Assembly (NCBI GenBank): GCA_036971475.1
Contig: JBAIZL010000007.1
Location: 34,011,002 to 34,075,001 of the forward strand
Direction: 5' to 3'
DNA from: Prosapia bicincta
Lineage: Eukaryota > Arthropoda > Insecta > Hemiptera > Cercopidae
DNA: 64,000 nucleotides
A program made the translations under genes and the position numbers. Of this stretch, positions 41,701 through 53,700 are shown piece by piece. Positions within the stretch are counted from its first letter, which is position 1, and every line of letters starts with the position of its first letter. The notes below the pieces were generated by a model. It saw nothing but the letters and a program-made list of their open reading frames with translations. It was not told the DNA's origin and did no database searches.

Positions 41701-44700
41701 TACCAAAGGAGCCTGAAGGATGGAACTGATCTAGAATAACTCTATGAGAAACACTTTTAAAATTCATTACTGGAAAATGTATTACTAAGACATCATAGCA
41801 AAATTGAGATAATTTAATATTGAACTAAGTGTTTATCTAATTACATGTCAATTTTATGTTAGAAGGATTAGGTATTATTTTTAAAAATATATTTATTTTT
41901 CACTAGTCCTGGCTTGAACACCAGTTTTGCACCATAATTTGGATGATGTAATTTAATGTAGTGAAATATTGTATCTCTTCCACTGCTTGGGACCTATTCC
42001 AGACTGACAGCTCTGTGTTACTTCGAAGGAATCTCCGTCCCTAGTAGCTATATGGAATCACAAACCTAGTCCATGTTTTATCGAAAATATTTTTATGTAC
42101 AGAATGATTTAGAAGAAAGGAAGACTATGAAGTCAACAAAAACAACCCTAATCCTTTTGTTTCCTGAATGTTATTCTAGAGAACCTGTTTTTGTGTAGTG
42201 ACTTACTCAGACAAATAATTTGTTTGAATATTCCATGAGTAAACAGTGTTATATAAAAATAACAGTCTATTTTTATAGAAATAATATTTTAATTTAATTT
42301 CAAATAAAAGAATAAATATGCTACAACTCACATTTATAAAGACTTTATCATACGCGTTTCAATGACAATATGTCATCATCTTCAGTGATTCTACACAATT
42401 TAAACTTAATTGAAAAAACTAAACATAACCTATAATGTTTTTTAAATAATGAAAAATATTATAGGTTATGTTTAGTTTTTTCAATTAAGTTTAAATTATA
42501 TAGCATCACTGAAGATGATGACATATTGTCGTTGAAACGCGTATGATAATAAAGTTTTTATAATTGTGAGTCGTAGCATATTTATTCTTTTATTTATAAC
42601 TCATTCACAAGACAGCTCGAATATTGTTTATAATTTCAAATGATTATCTTAAAATGAGTGAATGTCCATCTTCAATCTTTAGCACAAACCTACTACTATT
42701 CAGCCACAAATATAGATATATTTATGACATCTAGATGCTACAGCAAATATGTTCACATGTTTATTTATTATGAACTAGACATGTTTATTTCATGTTATTA
42801 TGAACTAGGCATGTTTATTTCAAGTTATTATGAACTAGACATGATTATTTCATGTTATTATGAACTAGGCATGTTTATTTCATGTTATTATGAACTAGAC
42901 ATGTTTATTTCATGTTATTATGAACTAGACATGATTATTTCATGTTATTATGAACTAGGCATGTTTATTTCATGTTATTATGAACTAGACATGTTTATTT
43001 CATGTTATTATGAACTAGGCATGTTTATTTCATGTTATTATGAACTAGACATGATTATTTCATGTTATTATGAACTAGGCATGTTTATTTCATGTTATTA
43101 TGAACTAGACATGTTTATTTCATGTTATTATGAACTAGGCATGTTTATTTCATGTTATTATGAACTAGACATGATTATTTCATGTTATTATGAACTAGAC
43201 ATATTTATTTCATGTTATTATGAACTAGACATGATTATTTCATGTTATTATGAACTAGACATATTTATTTCATGTTATTATGAACTAGACATGATTATTT
43301 AATGTTATATATTTATTGTTGACGTTTTATTTGTTCACTTACTTAAACATTTTGTGAAACATTGGCAGCTAAAACGCATTACTTTTAATACGTAGTAGAG
43401 AATCAACCACCCATCCAACACATTTTAAATAACAAATGCATAAATACTCACTAAATGTATTAATTTTTTCCAATGCTATTTTTTTGTCTCAAAATAATTC
43501 GGCCTAATAATTATGTTTTAGCGACAATGACAGATAAAGCTGCATTAGATTTGTATGCACTTTTAATGAAAACACAAAATGAAGAGTCGAACTTGCTTAT
43601 TGACGAATCTTCCACAACAAACAATTCAGATGAGGAAATTGCCACTGAAGTAGAAACAACCACCATTCAAATACCCACAACCACGACACCAGCACCGACA
43701 ACTACAACTACTACAACGACAACCACCACAACAACTACAACAGAACCACCTCCTCCTCCACCACCAACTGGAAAGAGTAGATATAGGAGTGGAGGTGGAA
43801 GCCGGAACAGGTTTAGAACTTCAGGCACATCGACAACGACCGAAGCTTCTAATGAGGAGGAGCCTACAAAGAAATCCAGATTCCAACCAAGCAGATTTGG
43901 CCAGGTATAAAACATACTATGTTACACATATATTTCAAACACATTGAGTTATTCAATGATTGCTTCTTAATTCACTTAGTAAAAACCACTACTAACTGGT
44001 GTTTTACAGCACACATGTTTTTCATTTGGTCTGTACATTGTTCACCTAGGCATTAAACAATGTGCTAGTCAATTGTGAAATGCATCTACTACAAAAACAC
44101 CAAGAAGTAGTGGATTTTGCCATATGGAATAAAAAATTAATGCTGACAGAAATGAAAACATTTATAGCCACATCTACAGAAATTATGAATTGAGAAAAAC
44201 ATACAACCTTGTGTATTGAGAAATTACCTAAGCACTTGTTATAATATAAAAAATATCAATACAGAATTTTTACATTCAACACCAAAATTTGAACTACATG
44301 TCAAATTAAAGCTATCAGTTTTGGAAAATTTTAACGAATGAAATGAAAATATAAGATTATATCATAAGGTTCTAAACATTAATTAGATAGTAAACAATAA
44401 CAGATTTTTCACATTTAACACCAGAATTTGAACTACAAATAACAGATTATAGCTAATAGTTTTGCAAAATTTTCAAGGAAAATCGGCAAAATATGAATTT
44501 ATACATTTGTATACAACTTTTATATTTTGATTTGAGGAATCTATTTAATAAATACTATTATTTATTAATCACTTAAACAATAGTTTATGACTATCTGAAC
44601 TTTAAATTTAGTAAATTTGTTAAAACTTACTGAGACAGAACGTTTCCGATCTTCATCAATGTCTTCTCAAACTGGAATACAAAATTCAAGTATTATTTAT

Positions 44701-47700
44701 TGTAGTTAATAATATAATAATATAGGTACCAATAAACATTTATTAGATATTTGCTGAATACAAACTTTTTTAGCGCATCCATTTGAAATCAGTTGTTAAA
44801 AAGTATCAGATGCGCCTAAGAATGTTTTGTTTCAAAAATTGGAGTAAAAATATGTAACGTATTATAGCTATATTGAATTATTGTATTGAGATTTATCAAA
44901 ATTGAAATCAATTTATATATTAATTAACTGATCAAAACTATTTAATATTAACAATTTTCTTCAACAATGTTCAATAAATAATATAACATAACCTACTTCT
45001 AAAACAGCTGTTCTACAACATAATCTTTAATACAAAATCAGCTGTTTCGTGAAATCATATGTTATTATAATTCACTTTGACTCATAACATAATGTGGTAG
45101 AAATTATACTGTCACAAAATTGTATGTTTATGTCCATCCAATAAGTTTTTATAGATGTTGCTATAGAAGTTTTCACTTCAATAAGCAACCATTAAAGAAA
45201 CCATCAATCCAAAAAGTGCAAGTTATTTCAGTTTAACCCATTGAGGCAGTTCTTATTTCTCCATAAACAGGGTTCTTGGCAGCATTCTATTTAGTGCATT
45301 TTGTAAAATGGCGTAAAATCATTATTTGCAGGAATAAATTTATAAATTTTATTTTGCATTGTAGATTGTATATTAGTACTGTTGAAAGAAATCGTTCAAA
45401 ATTTATGAACATCAAATTATTATTTTTGTGTGTAAATAACAAAACTTTTTTTAGATTTAATTTTGAAAGTAAAGTCATCTTTATTACCTTTATTTTTTAT
45501 AAAATAAAAACGGCACATTACATGTTTTATAGACGTACAACTAAAACCTTGCTCAGAAATAATATTTCATCTGTCCGTGTAGGTAAACAAATAAGCAAAA
45601 TATATGGCTAGCATAAGGTATTAAAATACACCAGAAATAGGTAGGTCAAATAAGCAAAATAAAATATTTTGTTTAAGGTACAATGTGTGAGGAGAAAATA
45701 CAAAGACAATCTAGCCAGTAAGAAATTTTAATATCAAATATCTTTTATACTTCAACCATGAGTTATACGCATAGCTCGGCATTCAGTGCAGAATAGTCAT
45801 GAGTCAAACATGTGTGCCTAGCTAAATAAGCTAATTGCATACATATAAAAGTCCATAGCTAGTGTCTCCCATAAGCTTTAAGAATCTCATCTTCCACTCA
45901 GACCAAAACAAAAATAGAAATTTAAAACTTTCCACAACAAATCACAAAATTTAGTATCATATTTCTAAAAACCCACAAAGTATCATTCGAAACATCTAAA
46001 GTAGCTCAACTTAAAAATATCTAAACACCAACAGTTGAAACTCCATACGATAAAACAAAATCTATATTCTACACAGAACAAACAGACACAAGCTTACAAC
46101 TTGATGCAAAGTACTTTGTCTAAAACAGAAAACACACAATTTTACAGCAATAAAGTCATTGTGACCCCAGTTACAAAAAACTGATGCTGCCAAGGATATT
46201 GTAATTTTATATAGTTCATGTGATATAAATGTATTTAAATATTATGAAACACATGTTATTGAAGAACTTCTTCTGTATAATAGGCAAACACAGGTAAACG
46301 AATGTTTACAAGCTTTATTCAAGGACTATTGAAACAATGAATTAATTTTTATTTAAATCACAATTTCTTCCTGATATTTTGTTAATAATACTGGTCAGTA
46401 AATTGTTGTAAATAACCTCCTTACAGCTTTAGTAACACTTCTTCAAGAACCTTTCTTTACGAATAACCCAGAAATAAAATTTAAAGAGCTAAAAAAATTA
46501 GTCCTAAAAATAAACCATTTAGTTTTATCAATAGCTATAGTAGTAAAATGAAACTTGTTATTTTTACAAAGAAATATTGCTAACATTAATGATTCAAACG
46601 CAGAATTCAGGCTTTGGAGGGCGGCGTTCAAAAACAACTCCACCTCCTGATCAATCCTCTAATAGTGCCGGCAGCAGTGATGCGGCTCCAAAAACATCTG
46701 GAAGGACCCGTTACAGGAACAATGCCAACAGAGCTTCTCATTCAACTACTTCTACAACTGAGTCAACATCGAGTGCCAGCTCAGGTAGTTCCTCTGCAGG
46801 ATTTAGCAGGCCTAGCTTTGGATCTGACAGGTATGTTTGACAGCTTTACTAAATCTCAGCTGTTTTTTTTTTTTTTTTTTTAACTTGGGAGCGGGTTTGA
46901 ATTGCCCGAAGCACTGCTACCTTAAGGTATATTGTACTTACCTCCCTGATCTAGTCAAATAACCCCTTCCCTCTTACCAGGTTTAGGAGTTTCCTGACTA
47001 GAGTTTTACCTTCAGCATCCACCAAAGCCGTTCCATCACCAAAGAGGTTGAAGCGCCTCTCAGCAAGTACTCCACATCTGTAAATGATGTGTGTGGCAGT
47101 CTCCTGTTCCTGCCCGCACAATCTGCACACTGGTTCATCCTTGTAGATACCCATTTTATGCAAATGTTTCCTTAGTCCACAGTGTCCCGTGAGTAGTCCT
47201 GTGGCTATCCTTAATTCCTGCCTAGACAGATAGATGAGACTCTTCTGCAGCCCCAAGGAAGGTCTCCTAAGGGTTAGCTTACTGTGTCTCATCCCTTCGG
47301 CCCTGATCCAGTGCTCACAGTGTCTTTCAGCCATCCACCTTCGCACTGTCATCCTGACCATGGATTTGGAAATACCCACCGCAGGTTCCGGTCCAATCAG
47401 GGGAGTCGAGGACCCCTCCCTGGCCAGCGCATCTGCGGCTTCATTTCCAAGTATTCCCCTATGCCCTGGCACCCAACCAATCTTGACTTGATTGTGCCTT
47501 GCCAGAGCTTGTAGGTTAATTAGGCACTCCCTGACTATGGCCGAGGTGACCACGTGTCCGTTTAGTGCCTTAATTGCTGCCTGACTGTCGGAGAAAATAG
47601 CAATCCGGTCCCCATGTGTTTCCCTTCTCGCTATCTCTCCCAGACAGGCATTTATAGCATATACTTCGGCCTGAAAGACAGAGGTATGCCTCCCCAAGGA

Positions 47701-50700
47701 AAAAACTAGTTCTACCCTTGGGTTTTTACAATACACCCCCGCTCCAGTGCCGAAGTCCATCTTGGAGCCATCTGTGTACCAGATCTGAGCTCCCGATGTT
47801 AATGTCCCTGACCATTCCATCACAGTTTGGTGGACCTGGTCAGGTGCAAACATTCGAGTAATGTGGTCGCTGCCCATTTCCAAGACGGGTTCTTTGACCA
47901 CGCACTCGATACTCATATGTCCCGAGACATCTGGGAGGTTAGCCCAGTTGCTCGAGTTGCGCAATCTCCATGCCGCTAGCCTCGCCTCTCCCCTAAGGAC
48001 AAGCTCAAGGGGAGGGAGGTTAAGCATTACTTCCATTGCTGCACCTGGTGTAGTTGACATCGCTCCCAGTGTGCACAGACAGGCCAATCTCTGGATAGAG
48101 CTCAGTTTAGCTCTTGTCTGTGCCTGGTTGGCCTTTGTCCACCACACCAGAGCTCCATAGGTAATCATAGGTCTTATCACCCTCAGATATATCCAGTGCA
48201 TCATTGATGGCTTCAGTCCCCATTTCTTACCAAAAAATCTCAGCTGTAGTTAGTTTAAAATTTAAAAAATAGATATCGAAATTCAGGTCAAACTTTATAA
48301 GCTGGCCCTTAGCTCTTAGGTATAAATTATGTACTCGTCTAGAAAACATTACTGTAATCATCCCTTATCGAGGCCATAAATTGTGGCCTATTTGTACCAA
48401 CCCTTTGACAATCCTAATAGCTTGCTTCCGTGATCCCCTTATTTACATTTGTTTTTATTTATACTGCACATTAAAAAGCATTAATAAGTAATAAAATAAT
48501 TAATTCTTTTCCACAAGATATGATATTCTTTTTTCTCTAATTTCAGATTTTCTAATATATATTCAGCAATTATTTTTTGCGCATTTCCACTCAAATTCAA
48601 GTTTATAACAATATTATGACACTTGATATGCACCTAGTAAAATTAATTTGTCCCTTTAACACACTTTGTAAATGTTTTGCAGTTGGAAAGCGTTTCTCAC
48701 TAATATAAAGATTATACACGAGTCTATGAACAACAGATTCGTCACACTGATCAAAATCTGTAACTGGCTTTTGCCGTTTTCTATTTTTATTTGGTGTCAA
48801 AAACGAGTTTGGTACGTCTTCACTTACTTGTATTGATCTCAGCTCTGTTTATTTGAGAAACAGATCTGATGGGCAACAGGTGTTGCTGCAGCGATCCTAT
48901 CGAGCATCTTCTTCAATGGAATATTCGGGGTCCCTCTAACACTTCCTCAATTCAATAATTTATAGATATTACTTACAATTTCTCTGCTTTAACTATTCAA
49001 GACTTTACCACCAATTTCTATTTTTGATTCGATATCCTACCACACCAATATATAACAACTTAGCTACAAAACTGTAAAATCAATAACTTATGAAAAACTA
49101 ACAAATCTACAGTAAACAAAAGAAATCTTTCAACTATATATTAAGTCCTTCACTAACACAGTCACCTCACTTTTTCGCAATCGAGGTAAGTTGACGCTTA
49201 CGAAGGTTGGCAACAACTAAGTGATATTTTCAAAACTACCCAACCAGCCAGTTTTTCCACTACCCGTGTTAGTCATAATGCGATCATCAACCCAATGAGT
49301 CAGTGGAAGTCCAAGGGTCGATGGCTTTGAAAATGATCTACAAGTACCTCCACCCTCCCCTAGTCCTTGGCCTCTCGCCAAGGACCACAGCCCCCAAGTG
49401 CCAGATTATAAAGTTTGACCTGTACTTTCTTTTTATGTTTATCTAAAGCACTATTTTCAAAAGTTCATCAGAATATTTCTTTCTTGAATTCTGTAGTTCA
49501 TTACGTTCAGTGAATCTTAATTAATCACTTTAACAATAGTTTATGACTATCCGAACTTTAAATTTTGTAGATTTGTGAAAACTTACGGAGGCAGAACGTT
49601 TTCAATTGTTATGTGGTGATCTTCATTGGTGTCTTCTGTTTGAAGGTGTCAGATCAAGCGGTGACACTTTTAAAGGCAGGTTTTCGAAAGTATCCATAAT
49701 AGGTTTGATACTATGAAAAACCTACCGTCACCGCTTGACCCGACACCTCCAAGTAGAAGACACTGATGGAGATCATCACATAGCGATTAAAAACGTTCTG
49801 AGTAGGTTTTCACAAATTTACAAAATTTAAAGTTCAGATAGTCATAAACTAATGATAAAGTGATTAATTAAAAAAAGATTGGAATTTAGGGAGGTACCCG
49901 AAAACTGGAATTTTTTAATAGAAATGTTTGTGAAATGTGGGTTCTAATTATTATATTACTAAAAACGATTTTCTGATCAAAAGTAATTTTGTAGAGTTTT
50001 GGAGAACGACTGGAACAGCTGTATCAGACAAAGCTAGGGAAACACTGGAACACAACTTAAGTTGGAAAATTGAACAATATTCCTCTTATTGACTATTATG
50101 AGAACCTAGTCTTATGACTTTTGAATGCAAAACTATTTAGTAAAATAATTTTATTTGGTAATTAATTATACATAGAAAAATCACAAAACTTACCCAAGAA
50201 ACACTGGTGTAGGTTTATCTCGGTGTTGGTACTGTTTGGTAGTTGGAAACAAGTAAAAGAAATGGTCCTTGTTCTGTGGAACCTAAAACCAATTTAAATT
50301 CAAAGAGCCCTATTGTGAATTTACAAATAATTTTACGCCATCATGCGTAAATATGTGCAATACCAGCTGCTAAAGCCAGATGCGAGTCAAGACTTCTGCA
50401 GCTAACATGCCAAGAGGTTTACATGTTTAGATATATATTCCACAACCTTCATTTAGTTTCATATTTTTTTCCTAACTGAGAACTTTTACTCTATTATCTA
50501 CTTTTTCTAAAATATTATTATTGTAACGGCAGATACAACCTGAGAAGACGCGGAAGTAGAGTAACAACGGCTGCTCCAGCCACAGAAGAAGTTTCTTCAT
50601 CAACACAGGAACCAGCTGCTGATTCTGAAGCAGGAGCTGACGGAAGCACTGCAGCAAAAACAACTGTCCGACCAACAAGGTGATAATATCAGTAGTTTAT

Positions 50701-53700
50701 GGTGTAGTACTTACAAATTGGTTTTATTTATTTAGAGTTCTAAATTTCTACTGAATAAATTCAGTTAAACCTCTTACAGAAATAGATTTTAAAAACAAAT
50801 CAAATATTTTTACATAGACAAAAACTAATTTCATTAGTACATTCTATATATTTTGTGGGAATGTTTGAAATTATTCTTGAGCTTTATTTAAAATTCACTT
50901 GCAGTTTTTTTTTTTTGTAAATCTTGAGGTTTTTTTAACATTGCTACTGTTAGTAACACTTGGCAAAAAACCACTACTTACTGATATTTTTCAGCAGACA
51001 CGTTTCACACTAGATCAGTTCATTGTTCCATGCTGTGAAACATGTTTTGTCTATGACTGACAGCATTGAACAATGCAAAGGTCTAGTGAAAAACTTGTCT
51101 GCGGAAAAATATCAGTAAGCAGTGGTTTTCTGTCAAGTGACATCAATAGTAATAAAATTCACTGTTTTTATGATTAAAACTCAAGTCACCCACTTACTTA
51201 TATTTCTCTCTGTCTATTTCTTTATTCTATCTCAGTATTGACAAGTTTAACACGTTCACTGGGGACTGGCCATCTACAATTCTAATCTTAGAAACTATAA
51301 AATTATTTAATCACTTAACAATCACATAAAAGAAACATGACACAAATACACAGACATTAACCATAACCTAGAAATCTTGCACATCAACAGAAAAGGACCA
51401 CATCTCAACACACTAGAACAATATCAAATTTACAAACACACAAAAACACAAAGTACAAACATATTAAACAAACAAATCACACATACTATTTGATACTATC
51501 GAAAACCTGCCTTTAAAATCGTCACCGCTTAACCCAATATCTCCAAGCAGAAGTCACTGATGAAGATGTTCTGTCTCTGTGAGTTTTTACAAATTTAAAG
51601 TTTGGATAATCATAAACTAATATAAAAGTGATTATTTGAGATTCACCGAACGTAATGGTGTACAAAATTCAAGAGTATATAACTAGATGTGACGATGGCC
51701 TGGATCCGCTAACTAATAGTAATTACTGAAATATTAGTTGTTGAAATTTCTCTTTATTTGAAATTTGGCCTGTGATGAGGTTTAAAATTACTTAAGTAAT
51801 TTTACTATGAGATTTCATGTCTTATGGTGATCAGTGCCATATTAGAGCCAAATTTGTAAACAAATATTTTAATTCCATAAAAACATAATCAAGTATCATC
51901 CAAATCCAGCCAATATGTTTAAAACCAGGTAAAGAAACAAGATATTTGATATTTTTGCAAAATAAACAGGCTTTATGAACAAGTGTATCTTTCGACCAAG
52001 ATCATTTGAGGACATTCAAGGTTAAAAAAATCACATCCCGAGCTTTCAGAACAATAGTTACTACTTCTACTAAACTCTTTATGACTATCTTAAAAATTAC
52101 ACATTATAAGTTAGTGTACAATACATTAAATAATATCCAATCCTGAAAGGTCATAAGTAAAGAGCTATTCACACAATCACATTTCTTAACTCTACTTAAA
52201 ACTATCTCAAACGCCAATTTTCTCATCCAAGAGCTGAAGTCAGACTACAATTACCAATGTCTACCAGTTTCGCTCAGTTCTCGGTGACCAACTCTGCTTG
52301 AGTCACCTGGATCCAGGTGACTATAGGAAGATGTGTTGAATCTTAAATCATTGGAACAAAGCAACAGACTAGCATTTAACACATCTGGTGAAAAATAACA
52401 GTATATTTGTATTGAAATAAAGTTTTTAATCATAAAAATACTGATTGTATTATATAAGAAATACTGTAAAAAATATTTGAATAAATGACAACCCAGTTGA
52501 ATATCGAGTCAAAAGTTAATTTATTTAGTGCAACGTTTTGCCGACTAATTTGTTGCCCTTATTAAGCCCGTAGTGCTACGAAACACAAAGTCCTTACAGT
52601 TAGTGCTCAAGTGAATAAATATAAATATATAAACTTTGCCAAAACGTTGCACTAAATAAATAAACTTTTTACTCGATATTCAACCACTTGTCATTTATTA
52701 AAAAATTATTTCAAGTGTCAAATAAACATGAATAAAATATTTGTTTTTGTATTTTTTGTTTGCACATTTATTTTGTTCTAATGTACAGACCTCGCTTAAA
52801 CATTGGAGGAGGAGCTCGTCCATTGCGACCTGGACCGAGGATTAATATTTCCCCCAGAGGAAGGATTGGCGTGGCATCAACAACTCCTGCTCCTCCAGCT
52901 GAAGAAACAACTCCCGCTCCAGCCGAGCCAAGTGAACAACCTGAAACAGCAGAGGTAAGAGACACATTTATTTATAATAATTTGTTCCATCTTAAAGTGT
53001 GCCAAACACTGGTACATATGTTACACTTGCCTATAGTAGTACTTAATTTTGATTGTTGAGGACAGTCGTTGGAGGTGTGTCCTATTGTCAACTCAGACTG
53101 TCACTAACCTTATAGTTAATATAGGTTAGGATAGGGGTGGGATATTAGGATAGCGATATAGATGTATTTTGGAGAGTATTGGGGGTTATAATGTCAAAAA
53201 GTGTGTGTGTGTGTGTGTGAGTTATAGTGTAATTGGGTGTTGAGTATGTGTGTGGGGGTAGTGTCATTGGGTGTTGAGTATGTGTGTGGGGGGTAGTGTC
53301 ATTGGGTGTAGAGTATGTGTGTGGGGGTAGTGTCATTGGGTGTTGTGTATGTGTGTGGGGGTAGTGTCATTGGGTGTTGTGTATGTGTGTGGGGAAGTGT
53401 CATTGGGTGTCGTGTATGTGTGTGGGGGGTAGTGACATTAGGTGTTGTGTATGTGTGTGGGGGGTAGTGTCATTGGGTGTTGTGTATGTGTGTGAGGGAT
53501 AGTGTCATTGGGTGTTGTGTACGTGTGTGTGGGGTAGTGTCATTGGGTGTTGTGTATGTGTGTGGGGGTAGTCTCATTGGGTGTTGTGTATGTGTGTGTG
53601 GGGTAGTGTCATTGGGTGTTGTGTAGGTGTGTGGGGGTAGTCTCATTGGGTGTTGTGTATGTGTGTGTAGGTAGTCTCATTGGGTGTTGTGTACGTATGT

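Noticed and set aside
45276..45611. 111-codon + strand frame as a gene
   Set aside because: AT-rich chance frame inside intron 11; its Lys/Ile/Phe-rich composition mirrors base composition, with no domain.
46614..46883. Alternative frame using the CAG at 46610 as the exon 12 acceptor
   Set aside because: It does not join the phase of exon 11 and would run into the LINE poly(T) tract. The acceptor at 46603 keeps the frame to the end of the gene.
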